The notes below the pieces were generated by a model that worked only from the letters and a program-made list of their open reading frames with translations, did not search any database and was not told the DNA's origin. From positions 186,001 to 250,000 of the forward strand of contig NZ_JAYKZX010000001.1 of the NCBI RefSeq assembly GCF_035989265.1: 64,000 bases of DNA. Direction: 5' to 3'. Made by a program: the position numbers and the translations under genes. The DNA is from Sphingobium sp. HWE2-09. Its GTDB lineage: Bacteria > Pseudomonadota > Alphaproteobacteria > Sphingomonadales > Sphingomonadaceae. Positions within the stretch are counted from its first letter, which is position 1; every line of letters begins with the position of its first letter. Shown here in pieces: positions 53,611 through 63,442 of this stretch.

Positions 53611-54212
53611 TGATAGTCCAGCGCGCCTTCCGCCGCGCGAACCACATCCTCGATCTTGCCCTTGCGCAGACGATCCATGGGCGCGGCGCCGTCGGTATAG
53701 GGGTTAGGGGTCACGAGCCAGTCCCAAGCCGTTTCATCGTCGCTGAAATGTGCGCGTACGCGGTCCAGCCCCTCGACGGGCGCGCGTCGATCAAACTGCC
53801 GTGTGGGATAGACATAGTTGCGAACGCCCTTGCGCAGTGCGAGGATCTTGTGCGCTCGACGCCAATTATCGAGTGAAGCCCGAGCAACTCCCAGCGCTAT
53901 TGCCATCTCCCCCGCCCCGAGCGTCTCGGTTGCCGGTCGGTGGCTGGGGTCATCCTCAACCGTGATGGCATCGAGCCGGGACTGCCCTTGTGCTTCGCTG
54001 ACGAGCTTGCCGAGACCGCCGCCCGCCAACTTGCGCGTTGCCGGAGAATTGCTAGCCGCTTCCAGAACTTTGCGCGCCAGACGCTCGGGATCGGGACTTG
54101 AACGCTGGAGCATGTTCGCCAATTTAAGCAGGGTTGATCCGCTCAAGGCGTCGAGAAAGGATGCCACGACATCGCGGGCATCCTGGCGGTTGGTAATCTG
54201 CGACTGGGCCAT
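53607..54212 (-). CDS. Xre/MbcA/ParS-family antitoxin
   Basis: The product has 201 residues. The central helix-turn-helix (ETLGAGEMAIALGVARASLDNWRR, in outline) could bind DNA. The C-terminal part, with DRRAPVEGLDRVRAHFSDDETAWDWLVTPN given by its ends, and GAAPMDRLRKGKIEDVVRAAEG, is the toxin-binding antitoxin region of MbcA/ParS/Xre proteins. The N-terminal 90 residues are longer than in most relatives. It is translated just before the RES toxin. Repeats upstream of its start are probable autoregulatory sites. Confidence 0.87.
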   Translation of the reverse strand: MAQSQITNRQDARDVVASFLDALSGSTLLKLANMLQRSSPDPERLARKVLEAASNSPATRKLAGGGLGKLVSEAQGQSRLDAITVEDDPSHRPATETLGAGEMAIALGVARASLDNWRRAHKILALRKGVRNYVYPTRQFDRRAPVEGLDRVRAHFSDDETAWDWLVTPNPYTDGAAPMDRLRKGKIEDVVRAAEGALDYQ

Positions 54213-54262
54213 ATTGGTGTCCTTTTGTCCAATATAGCAAACTTGTCTATTTTGTCTAGAGC
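54213..54262 (-). promoter_or_regulatory. Repeat-rich promoter/operator of the toxin-antitoxin operon
   Basis: On the minus strand the motif AGACAA / GGACAA occurs several times in a row: TAGACAAAATAGACAAG, then TTGGACAAAAGGACACC. An inverted repeat ATTGG-N11-CCAAT overlaps the last two and the ribosome site region. Such arrays fit autoregulation by the Xre-type antitoxin. Confidence 0.45.
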
Positions 54263-54398
54263 CTCCGCCAGCTAGTCATTCTACAATGGCGCAGCCGGAA
54301 CAGCCAACGTTTAGATACGGTAAAGCACCCTGCACCCTCAAAACTGGCAAGCTTTGCTTTATTGCACCGTCAACGCTCCACCGACATAGGCGTGGTGG

Positions 54399-54728
54399 AT
54401 GAACGAAAAAATGAGCGTTATGATTTTAAAGGTTATTGAGCCCGCGCCGCAATGGCTGCGACACGAACTGGGATCCAGGGATGCAGCCGCACATGGTAGC
54501 GCCGGGGAAACATTGGCGGCGATGATCAGCAACGCGCTTGCCAACGGAACCGCTGCAACTCAGGAGGGGCAAGCGGGACGCCTCCTTGTCACATGGGGGC
54601 GGCGTACCGTTGAGCTTACCGCACCTGCCTCTCCGCCAAGGCACGGTTTCGCATTGCGACTTTCAGCCTCCGTTCCCAAGGCGGCTCCACCCAGGGGGCA
54701 AATCAGGGGACTGGCCGCACCAGCGTGA
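54399..54728 (+). CDS. Small DUF6771-like protein
   Basis: The product has 109 residues; GGTGG lies just upstream of the ATG, and internal starts at 54411 and 54420 are possible. The first half reads VIEPAPQWLRHELGSRDAAAHGS followed by AGETLAAMISNALANG, cited in two pieces, which matches the pattern of small mobile-element proteins of sphingomonads (DUF6771-type). The second half is Ala/Pro/Arg-rich and overlaps the transglycosylase gene on the other strand by 26 bases. It may be an extension after loss of the native stop codon. Function unknown. Confidence 0.5.
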   Translation: MNEKMSVMILKVIEPAPQWLRHELGSRDAAAHGSAGETLAAMISNALANGTAATQEGQAGRLLVTWGRRTVELTAPASPPRHGFALRLSASVPKAAPPRGQIRGLAAPA

Positions 54729-55257
54729 CGGCCCGCCTCCCGAACACATCGATCCCAAATCGCCTTTGCAGGTGAACCGCGACCAACGCCGCGTACCTGC
54801 GTTGGCGAATACCGCTTGGGCTGTGATAGATGCCGATCGCCTTCCAATAATTGCCGCTCATCTTGAGCGCGTCGAGAAAGATCCAGCGTGCCGCCTCGGC
54901 GTTAAAGCAGGGATCAAATTGCAGCCAGCGCCGGACTTCCCCCTCGCGTCGAGCCAGGAGCGCGGCGATCCTCGGCACCCACCAGCTGTTGATCTGGAGG
55001 GGGCCGAAATCATGACTTCCATCCTTGTTGAGGATTTCCGCGCCGATCCAACCGGCTTCCTGATCGCGCAATCCCCAGAGCGTCTTTTCGAGCCAGGCGT
55101 GACCGCGTGCCGCCTGCCGGATGCATCGAGCCACATCAGGTTCCGGTGGCCTTGCCGCTGTAGCGCCTTCGCAGGGTAAAGTCGCCATCAGCACCAGCAG
55201 CGCGACGCAGATCCAGCGTCGATCAGCGATCCAGACCACGGCCGCCCTCCCTTCCAT
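54703..55257 (-). CDS. VirB1-like lytic transglycosylase of the transfer region
   Basis: The product has 184 residues from the ATG at 55257 (13 codons shorter than the open frame). A signal peptide ends near CEGATA. The SLT/VirB1-like fold is indicated by IRQAARGHAWLEKTLWGLRDQEAGW, cited by its ends, with the catalytic Glu in DQEAGW, then GSHDFGPLQINSWWVPRI and a final AIGIYHSPSG segment. Such enzymes open the peptidoglycan for the conjugation apparatus. It overlaps the end of the relaxase gene by 35 bases, so it belongs to the traD-relaxase operon. Confidence 0.87.
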   Translation of the reverse strand: MEGRAAVVWIADRRWICVALLVLMATLPCEGATAARPPEPDVARCIRQAARGHAWLEKTLWGLRDQEAGWIGAEILNKDGSHDFGPLQINSWWVPRIAALLARREGEVRRWLQFDPCFNAEAARWIFLDALKMSGNYWKAIGIYHSPSGIRQRRYAALVAVHLQRRFGIDVFGRRAVTLVRPVP

Positions 55258-58167
55258 TGTCGCGGGTCTGCTGCTCGCGCGCAGGAGCAGGCGCATCCCG
55301 ATTGCTTTGACGGTCGCTCAGCAAAGACTGAAGATGCTGGTCGAGTACCTCGAAAATCAGTTGAGCCCGACCAGCGAGCTTGTTGGCCATACCTTTCGGC
55401 CTTGAGCCACGGGTCCAGAGCTCGCGCTCAAGTCGGCGATCGCTGCGCAAGCGTCTCTCCATGTTCTGATCCCCCTTCAGTTGATGGAGATGTGGTCCCA
55501 GCCGCGCAGCCATTCGGTCGCGATGATCGCGCTCGAGGCGCCTAAGCCCTTCGAGGCCCGACGTCTTCTCTCCCGATCGTTCGGCGAGCGTCTCCACCAA
55601 CTTCTTGGAATCCTGGGTCCAGAGCTTCACCCCATATCGGGCGCGGGTAATCGCCGTGTAGAAATTCTGCGCGTTCACCAGCGGCGACCCGACAGGTGCC
55701 AGGACATAGGCCCTGTCATAGGCCTTGGACTGAGCCGAATAGATAGTCTCGGCGTAGCCGTGATCCCAGGTCTTGTGCCGGGAGAGGTCGATTGTCTGAA
55801 CCCGATTGCCGCGATCCCAGCGGATCGTGGCCAACGGGCCGTCCATCTTCTCGACTCTCCCCGCTCCGCATTTTTGAGCTGGAGTTCGCGCGACGCCAGG
55901 CGCCACTGGATACGGTCGCCTTCGCTCAGGTCTCGCTTTTCATCCATGAAGACGTTGACCTGCGAGGATTTGGCCGTGCCGGGATCCCATAGATGGACGC
56001 GCCCCTGCTCATTGACCAACCGGACAAGGTGCCGACCTCGACTGTCCCGCACCATCCCTACGACGCGATATTCGCTATCCCGTCCCAGCCCCGCTCTTGG
56101 CTGATCGCGACCGAAAGTTACCATCTGCCCACCAGAGTAGAATTGCGCCAGCCGCTTCTCCTGATCACTTAACCCGCCGGGTGTCAGGACTGAAAGCCGG
56201 GTATCCTCGGCGGCAACGACGCCCTCGCGCTGAAGCACCTCCCTAATCTCGTCGTTGACGATGAGGCGCGAGGCATTGTCGAGGACAAGAATGTTAGTCG
56301 CAGCGCGGCTCCTGGGGCTGAGGCGCGTCCATTCCGCGACCACATCTGCAGCGAGCGTAGCGGCATCCCCACCGCCCACCACCTTGTCGAGCCGACCAAT
56401 TGAGGCTGCGTAATCCCCTGCCCGCGCATGCGCGACAGCCTGTCGCATCGCCTCGGTTTCCTGCCGACGCAACTCGGTCAGTTCGGCCGTTTCCATGCCC
56501 AATTTCTGCATGAGCCAGAAGGCCTTGCCCTGCTCGATCGCGCCCGTCTGCTTGTTGTCGCCAAGGAGAATGAGGCGAGCGCCAGTGGCCCGGCTGATTT
56601 CCAGCACCCGTAAAGCCTGCCGGCTTCCCAGCTGCCCCGCCTCGTCGAGAACCAGCACATGGTTGCCGCTGATCCCATAGCCACCGCCCGCAAGCAGGCT
56701 CGCGACCGTGCGCGACTCGATCTGCGCCTTCTCCCCCAGTTCGGCAGCGGCGGAAGATGTTGGCGCCAGAGCGATGAAGGTCTTACCCGGCAGCGCGGCG
56801 TCTTTCAGCGAACGGACGAGCGTCGACTTCCCCGCCCCCGCGACACCGTGAACGGCTGTCACCCGGTCCCGCGAGGTAGCCATGTCCACCAGCGCACGTT
56901 CCTGCTCCGGGGAAAGACCCGCCTGCTCAAGTACCGGAAGCAGACGATCAGCGCTTGCCACAGGCCGTCCGTCCTCGACGGCGAGCGCCAGATGCATGGC
57001 GAGCGACTGCTCCAGCCGCACCGTCCGCCGAGTCGTCCGGCCCCGCGTCAGTATCGCATCCCCCGTCTGGCCACGCGTCGCCAGCAGCTTGCGCCTTGCC
57101 TCATGCGCTTCGATCAGAGGCCGCAAATCCTGAAACCGAACCTCACCGACATGGGATGCAAGGCCCGTGGAATAAAGGCGACCAAGCGGGTTCACCGCCT
57201 CCCTTCCCTCCGACTGCCTTATCCCGAACAGAGCGGCACGGGCGGCATCGGCTTGATCAACCGAGACAGGATGCTCGCCCACTTGGGCGGCGCGTTCCTT
57301 CACGGCATCAAGCGGCTTCTCATGGGGCCCCAGCCGTCCACGCCATTGATCGAGCAGGGCTTCGATCCCGATCTTCACCTTGGCGCTGCGGGTCGCGTAG
57401 AAGGATTGGCGACGTGCCGCCTGGCCGACGAGGCCATGCTCGACAGCATGTTCGTTAATCTGCTCGGCCCGTTGCGACATTTCCTCAATGAGAGCCTTGG
57501 GAACGCCCCTGATTTCGAAGAGACCCCGGCGTGGATCGAAGTCGATTTCATAACCAAGCTCGCGCAAGCCATGGGCAAGTTCACTCCGATAAATCTGCCC
57601 ACTGGTCATCTGCTCGGCATACATGGCGCGGGTTTCAAGGCTCGCCATCGGATCGTTTGTCTGCCCGTTGGTCATGTTGAGGACGACGACATGGGTGTGG
57701 AGATGGGGATCGAGTTTGCGGCTCGCATGCTCGGTAAACCGCGCCCACAGCAATCGGCCGGTCGTCTCGTGAACGATGCTTCCCTCCTCCCGCCGTCGCA
57801 GCTGGGCATGTTCCTGAAGATAGGCGAGCGCGACATCGACCGATCTCTCATGGAGTTGCACGATTCGCTCGTCGCCCATGGCCAGGGCCATCACCGAAAC
57901 CGATTTGGGCGCACTGATCGCGAAGTCCCATCCGGGATGATGCTGGATACCCTCGGCGCGGTGCCGACCGAGCTGCTGGCCCGCGACCTTGCCGGCGAGC
58001 AGGGCGCGAAACGTCTCGGAATCGACATCGCCTGACAGTCTGAGTTCGTTCGCCAGTGCGCCACCCCAGGACGAGCGCTCTCCATCCCCTTTCGTATAAT
58101 AATCGCCGACCGCATAGTAGCGGGCGATGTTGCCGGGCGACCCCTTCAGGCGGCGCGGATGCATCAT
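55223..58167 (-). pseudogene. MobF (TrwC/TraI-type) relaxase-helicase, frameshifted
   Basis: A long frame (58167 to 55675) codes for 830 residues: relaxase tyrosines in IARYYAVGDYYTKG, then HHPGWDFAISAPKSVSV and the His triad in PHLHTHVVVLN, followed by an ATPase/helicase with Walker A VHGVAGAGKST and Walker B VLVLDEAGQLG. Near the C run at 55859-55862 the sense changes frame and continues as RVEKMDGPLATIRWDRGN to the helicase end QNFYTAITRARYGVKLW and a Glu/Arg-rich tail. One base added in that run restores a single product of about 980 residues. A sequencing indel is quite possible. It overlaps traD by 4 bases. Confidence 0.85.
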
Positions 58168-60170
58168 GCCGGCCTCGCATCATTACGGTCACCCGATGCA
58201 CGCCCATGTTGCCGCAGCCGGAAGCCGCTGGCGCGACCGAGGAGCTTGGGCAGCCCGCCTCCTAAAGGTCCATCCTCCCCCTCCACCGGATTGGACGGGG
58301 AGGCCTGCGAGCAGACCTCGTCTTGCGTGTGCGTGCTGCCCTCGTCCGCATCGATCGGCGGTTCGGGCGCTTCCGCCTTCTTCGACCGCCGCCGCTTGGG
58401 TGGCGATCCTGACGGCTTCGAGGACGACTTGCCTTCATCTTTCGATTCCAGACGGATGGGCGGCGCCAGCCGCTCGACGAATGCGGCCTCCAGGCTCGGC
58501 AGAACATTATAGCTATCGGCAAATTGGACGACGGGAAGGTTACGGCCGAACCGGAGGAAGCCCGCGAGATTGGGGAGATTGGTGACCTCTGTATGCATGA
58601 CCAACGGGCGGGTCACCTGCATCCGCGACAAGTTGACCCCATCCCGCATATCGTTGACGCCATAGGACATGCCTTCATTGGCCTCGACCTGTTCGACCTG
58701 TCCCAGATTTTCGGAAACATGTTTGGCCGTGGGCGTGTCGTTTGCGCGCAGCGCCACCCAGGTCGAGCAATAGCCGGTGATCGCCGCGGCGTCCTGAATG
58801 CCGTAGGTCGCTTCAAGCTGGGGATAGGACTGGAACCCTAAAATACCGCAGCCGCCATATTTGCGCGCCCGGGCGAGAAAATCGCTCAGCGACGGCAGTT
58901 TTTGGAGCGTCGGCAGCTCGTCGATGACGCAGTAGAGGCGTCGCTTACGATCGGGCGGCAGGCTCATGATGGCACTGATCGCGATGTCGAGCCATACCGT
59001 CACGAGGGGCCGGAGGGAGGGAAGCTGGTCCGCCTTCACGGTGATGAAGAGCCAGCTGTCATCCTCCTCACTGGCGACCCAGTCCCGGATCGAGAAGCCG
59101 TCGACCGTGTCATCGAGATAGGAGAAGCTGCGCATCACCGAGGCCAGTTCAGCCCGGATACCGGCCGACGTACGGTCACCTTCCATCGAGATGAACGCGG
59201 CGGCATCGGTGCCTTCGGCAAAACTTGCCAGCGTCTTCAGGGGACTGCGAAGCACCGTTTCCAAGAGCGCCGAAACCAGCGTCCGTTCATGTCGGGCAAG
59301 CTTGCGCAGGACCGCCACCAGCGTGCCGCGGGCCGCCTTCGCCCAGAAGGGATCGCCACCTTTGTCTGGGATAGTCGACTCCGCGATCTGATCATAGTGA
59401 TAGTCACGCGGGACATCGACCCAGGGTGACCAGCAATCGGCCCGCTCGTCCAGCGGGTTGAGCAATATGTCGTGCCCGGGCCGGTAGAACTTCTCGACGA
59501 AGGTGCCGGCGGTATCGTAGACGATCGCCCGCTTGGCTTGCTTTCGCATGCCACCCAGCATCTTGACGATGATGTTGGTCTTGCCGGTGCCGGGCGCACC
59601 ACAGATGAGGATATGCTCAGGCTCGAAGGCGTCGGGAACAGGCACGCCGCCGATCGCAAAACTGCCCTTTCGGTTGCGCCATAGCTGCCGCCGGAGTTGC
59701 CGCGCCGTGCCAAAGCGAGCCCCGCGCAAGAACTGATTGGAGCCGAGCCCCTTCCCCGTGCGGGTAAAATAGAACCAGGCCCAGAAAAGCATCAACAGAG
59801 CAAAGGCGCCAGCCAGCGCGGCACCATACACCAGATGATGCTCCATCGCCTGTAGGGTTTTCTTGGCGATGCGGGAGCCGAGCAAAGCATCGGACGTCGT
59901 CCAATATTGACGACCCGATGGGGTCCGGAAAAGGACCGGCGCGCCGCCCGGCACGTCGCTCTTTAGCGTTGCCTCGGCGATCTTCGCTGCCACGAACCGC
60001 TGATAGTCGGTCGACTGCTCCAGCACATACCAGATGGTTCCACCAACCCAGATGGCGACCCCCGCCAGCAGGGTCTGAAAGAAGACCTGCGTGGTCATGC
60101 GGACATTATGGACGATTGCTTGCCCGCCCCTGGTCCAGGAACCCAGCGTGTCGTTCCGGAAGATGCTCAT
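58164..60170 (-). CDS. traD: Type IV coupling protein TraD
   Basis: The protein has 668 residues. Two N-terminal membrane segments (about 28-48 and 110-135) anchor it. The ATPase has Walker A CGAPGTGKTNII and Walker B LYCVIDELPTLQKLP, and the LDYC-like NPLDERADCWSPW segment typical of TraD/VirD4. The last 100 residues are Lys/Ser/Pro-rich and variable, as often seen. It moves the relaxase-DNA complex to the mating pore. It overlaps the relaxase gene (ATGA) and the upstream ribbon-helix-helix gene, so the three are one operon. No mating-pore genes are in the window. Confidence 0.93.
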   Translation of the reverse strand: MSIFRNDTLGSWTRGGQAIVHNVRMTTQVFFQTLLAGVAIWVGGTIWYVLEQSTDYQRFVAAKIAEATLKSDVPGGAPVLFRTPSGRQYWTTSDALLGSRIAKKTLQAMEHHLVYGAALAGAFALLMLFWAWFYFTRTGKGLGSNQFLRGARFGTARQLRRQLWRNRKGSFAIGGVPVPDAFEPEHILICGAPGTGKTNIIVKMLGGMRKQAKRAIVYDTAGTFVEKFYRPGHDILLNPLDERADCWSPWVDVPRDYHYDQIAESTIPDKGGDPFWAKAARGTLVAVLRKLARHERTLVSALLETVLRSPLKTLASFAEGTDAAAFISMEGDRTSAGIRAELASVMRSFSYLDDTVDGFSIRDWVASEEDDSWLFITVKADQLPSLRPLVTVWLDIAISAIMSLPPDRKRRLYCVIDELPTLQKLPSLSDFLARARKYGGCGILGFQSYPQLEATYGIQDAAAITGYCSTWVALRANDTPTAKHVSENLGQVEQVEANEGMSYGVNDMRDGVNLSRMQVTRPLVMHTEVTNLPNLAGFLRFGRNLPVVQFADSYNVLPSLEAAFVERLAPPIRLESKDEGKSSSKPSGSPPKRRRSKKAEAPEPPIDADEGSTHTQDEVCSQASPSNPVEGEDGPLGGGLPKLLGRASGFRLRQHGRASGDRNDARPA

Positions 60171-60466
60171 GATTGCGCCTCTTCGGGATCGAGAAGTCCC
60201 CGTTCCAGAAGCAGGGCGTGCGCATCTTCCATCCCCTTCTCGAGGATATCGGGTCGGCGCGCGCTCACCGACGCGGCGAGGATGGCGAAGACCTGGATGA
60301 GGGTCGCCTGCACTTCGTCGAAGCGGCCATGATAGCCAGCCGCGTCCATGCCCTCATAGCGGTTAAGGATATCCCGGACATAGTCGGGGATGGTTGAGCC
60401 GGCCGCCTGAGCGCCGACGACAAGACGCCCGAAGAGCGCGTCCTTGAATCTGATGGTAACTCTGGG
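60167..60466 (-). CDS. Ribbon-helix-helix accessory protein of the transfer operon
   Basis: The product has 99 residues from a TTG at 60466, preceded by AGGAG at 8 bases; an upstream ATG at 60499 adds an Arg-rich leader and is less likely. The N-terminus PRVTIRFKDALFGRLVVGAQAAG, cited in part, fits a ribbon-helix-helix fold as in TraD-associated (TraJ/MobC-like) proteins; the C-terminal half is helical. It overlaps traD by 4 bases (ATGA). The likely job is binding near the origin of transfer or regulating the operon. Confidence 0.72.
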   Translation of the reverse strand, partial: PRVTIRFKDALFGRLVVGAQAAGSTIPDYVRDILNRYEGMDAAGYHGRFDEVQATLIQVFAILAASVSARRPDILEKGMEDAHALLLERGLLDPEEAQS

Positions 60467-61003
60467 CAAGCGCCGAACTCCTGCTCGTCGCCTGGCCAAT
60501 CGTGATGAAGCATGGCCCTTATATTATAATTCCAGCCCGATCTCAATTGATTACATGTATTTAGAGGGGCAGCCAAACGGTGCCAAGACAGATCAGGCAC
60601 TTAGCCGCCCCGCCGTCAGAAATGACAGCCAAAGCGTGCCGAGCGGCGTCAATCAGTGCCCTCAGGCGACGACGCGAATTAGGTTTGAAAACCGCGCAAA
60701 TGCTGGCGATTCGCGCCCGCAGTACCCGTGCGTACGGTGCATTACAAATTACGCCTTTCAGGCGTGCGTCTGAGCTTTCGCATGAGCTTGCGAATGCGCC
60801 AGATGATAGTTCGATGAGGCGGTCAACCTACTGATCCAGAACGGCAACCTCAAGCCGGACGAAGATCGGGGACGGCCCTTCCTTGAGAGCGATGCCCGTT
60901 ACGAACCGATGCCGCCGATAAGTTCCCCGCGTGTCCTGGGGAACATACCCCGGACGCGCTTCCACCGGCCCGCAAGGCGCCGGAATTGTGGAGCCATATT
61001 GTC
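60467..61003. other. Gap upstream of traD operon and integrase, no intact gene
   Basis: About 540 bases hold no gene I can support. A frame on the plus strand after a TAG near 60810 reads EAVNLLIQNGNLKPDEDRG and SDARYEPMPP, which looks protein-like but has no start; it may be a remnant. The gap could contain the origin of transfer and the promoter of the traD operon; no clear nick motif was recognised. Confidence 0.4.
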
Positions 61004-62229
61004 ATGCCCAGCGGCACGAAAATCGATTTTGATGCGATGGATATCCTTTCCATTCCCCTCCCCGCGCGGGGAGAAAAACTGCTCTATGATACGAAGGCCA
61101 AAGGCCTTGCCCTGCGCCTCCGCGCGTCGGGTGCCCGCACCTGGATTAGCGTCGAACGGGTGGCGGCGCGAACCCTTCGCACAACCCTTGGTGACGCACG
61201 ACACCTGCCCTTGGAAGCCGCCCGCCGCCTCCTTGCCGCCGGTCCGCAGCACCGATCCACCACCAAGGATCATCCCCTTTTTGGACCCGATGCCACGATA
61301 GCGGAGGTCTTCCCCAATTCCTCATTTCGGGCGAAGCGGGGCGCTGGAAACCCGGCACGATCCGCAACATGAAGGCGGCTACGACGACCCACATCCTTCC
61401 CCATTTCGGGGGTCATAAGCTTCGCACACTGACCCCGGAAGAGGTTAACCGCTGGCATCTGGATATTGCCGCGAAGAGCAGCGCCGTGCGCATGGCGCTG
61501 TCCACTCTCTCCGGGTTGATGCTCTACGCAGAGGACCATGGCTTGCGTGAACCGGGTTCAAACCCGTGCCGAGGCCTGCGCAAGAAACAGCGTAGCAAGC
61601 GCGGCAAAATGATGTCTCCCGATGCGGTTCGCAGGCTTTGGACCGCGCTCGAAGGATTGCAGGATCGGGTGCCCGATGCTTGCGACGCGGTGCGGCTCCT
61701 ATTCCTGACGGGCGCCCGGCGAAGCGAAATCCTCTCGCTCGAATGGGACCGGATAGTCGGCGCGCGCGCGATTCTGGAGGACTCCAAGACCGGCCCCCGA
61801 ACGATCTGGCTGAACGCCCCTGCCCGCGACTTGCTTGCCACCCGCAAGGAAACGGCGAAGGGGCGGTTCGTTTTTCCGGCATCGAAGAGCGATGGACCGA
61901 TGAAGGTGCTCGATCACGCATGGGCATTGATCCGGCGAGCGGCAGGCCTGGAGAACATTCGCGTCCATGATCTGCGGCATCACTTCGCGTCGGTCGGGGT
62001 ATCAAACGGCATCGACCTGCGACTGATCGGTCAGTTGCTCGGGCATAACGACATCGACAGCACTATTGACTACGCGCACCTTGCCACCGATGCATTGACG
62101 CGCTCGGCGTCGAAGGTGTCCCGGCGCATCGAACGCTCCCTTCGCGGCGATGGGCATGAAGATCCCGCCCGCAAACGGAAGACCAATGCGAGCGGAATAG
62201 ACAGCCCGAAGGAGGCCGCTCATGCTTAA
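61004..62229 (+). pseudogene. Tyrosine recombinase/integrase 1, frameshifted
   Basis: The first frame (ATG at 61004, GGAG upstream) codes for the N-terminal arm-binding domain: IPLPARGEKLLYDTKAKGL and RLRASGARTWISVERV, then IAEVFP. At the C run 61312-61315 the sense shifts to a frame reading QFLISGEAGRWKPGTIRNMKAAT, followed by the core domain and catalytic residues: Arg in TGARRSEIL, His-x-x-Arg in VHDLRHHFAS, His in LLGHNDID and Tyr in TIDYAHLA. A one-base change would restore a product of about 408 residues. The C-terminus overlaps integrase 2 by 8 bases, so both were made together. Confidence 0.82.
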
Positions 62230-63376
62230 CCTGAGCCTCTCCCTGACCGACACCCTCTGCGCCCGCGCCGAACCCGGACAAAGGGAATATGCCATGCGAG
62301 ACACCCGCCTCCCCGGCCTCGCTCTACGGGTACAACCCGGCGGGTCGCGAAGCTGGATCGTCCGCGCGAGCGTCGACGGCAAGGCCGTCCGGCGGTCGTT
62401 GGGTTCATTCCCGGAAATAGGCGTGAAGGCGGCGCGAGCGTCGGCCCGCGCCTTTCTCGCAGGTGAGACTTTAACTCCGGCAAAGCCGCCTGCTGTTCCA
62501 CACTTCGCCACGTTCCAGATTGAACATGAGCAGCGCTGCGGCGCCTTCTACAAGCCGCAGGGTTTGCGCACATACCGCACCTATGTGCGATGTGAATTAC
62601 TACCGGCCTTCGGCCACCAGCGGCTCGATGCCATTTCTCGTCAGGATGTGGTTCGATGGTTTGAAGGTTATAGCCTGAGAAGGCCAGGCGGGGCCAATCG
62701 CGCCCTTGGAATTCTGGTGCAGATGCTTGGACGGGCGCGCGCCTGGGGCTACATGCCGGACGGCTCGAGCAATCCCGCGAAGGGGATCAGAATGAACCGC
62801 CGCAAGGTCGTCGGCACCTTCCTCGGCTTTGAGGAAATGGCAAGGCTTGGCGGCGTACTGGACCAAAGGATCAAGGCAGGATGTACGGCATCCGCCCTGC
62901 TCCGCTTCCTTACCGTAACGGGATGTCGTGTCAGCGAAGCCGTCAATCTCGAATGGCAGGATATATATCCCGATCGGCTTCGGCTGCGCGACAGCAAGAC
63001 CGGCTCGCGAGATATTCCCCTCGGCGCGCCGGTCCGCCGCTTCCTGAAATCCTATCGCGCCAACCTTCAGAGAAAAGGGATTGGAGGGCTTCGCCACGTA
63101 TTCCCGCTTCTTGGTCGCCAGCACTATGAGGGCGTCCGTTCAATCTGGGGCAGCATCCGCCGTGAAGCCGAGTTGCCCCCTACATTGCGCATCCATGATC
63201 TGCGGCACAGCTTCGCGAGTCATGCGGTTATGTCAGGGGAAACGCTGTTCACAACGTCCCGGCTCCTCGGTCACAGCAGAGTTCAGATGACCGCGCGCTA
63301 TGCTCATCTGGCGGATGATGTCCTCATGGCCACTTGCGAGAAATTAGGTCGCCTCCTCATCGCTCAAACGCGATAA
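62222..63376 (+). CDS. Tyrosine recombinase/integrase 2
   Basis: The protein has 384 residues, intact. The N-terminal arm-binding (DUF4102-like) domain has YAMRDTRLPGLALRVQPGGS, cited in part, and SWIVRASVDGK. A core-binding SAM-like domain follows (about 95-190). The catalytic domain has Arg in TGCRVSEAV, His-x-x-Arg in IHDLRHSFAS, His in LLGHSRVQ and Tyr in RYAHLADD. It overlaps integrase 1 by 8 bases. Having two adjacent, different integrases suggests an element that needs both, or one integrated element beside another. It ends just before the large palindrome. Confidence 0.92.
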   Translation: MLNLSLSLTDTLCARAEPGQREYAMRDTRLPGLALRVQPGGSRSWIVRASVDGKAVRRSLGSFPEIGVKAARASARAFLAGETLTPAKPPAVPHFATFQIEHEQRCGAFYKPQGLRTYRTYVRCELLPAFGHQRLDAISRQDVVRWFEGYSLRRPGGANRALGILVQMLGRARAWGYMPDGSSNPAKGIRMNRRKVVGTFLGFEEMARLGGVLDQRIKAGCTASALLRFLTVTGCRVSEAVNLEWQDIYPDRLRLRDSKTGSRDIPLGAPVRRFLKSYRANLQRKGIGGLRHVFPLLGRQHYEGVRSIWGSIRREAELPPTLRIHDLRHSFASHAVMSGETLFTTSRLLGHSRVQMTARYAHLADDVLMATCEKLGRLLIAQTR

Positions 63377-63385
63377 CACAGTCTC

Positions 63386-63442
63386 GCATAAGTGAATAAA
63401 ACGGCGCGGTCCATCGGACCGCGCCGTTTTATTCACTTATGC
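63386..63442. terminator. Perfect 27-bp inverted repeat between convergent recombinases
   Basis: Arms at 63386-63412 and 63416-63442 are perfect reverse complements around a 3-base centre. The inner part (A run, GC stem, T run) fits a bidirectional terminator. The outer 10 or so base pairs are not needed for that and overlap the stop codon of the minus-strand recombinase. Confidence 0.8.
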
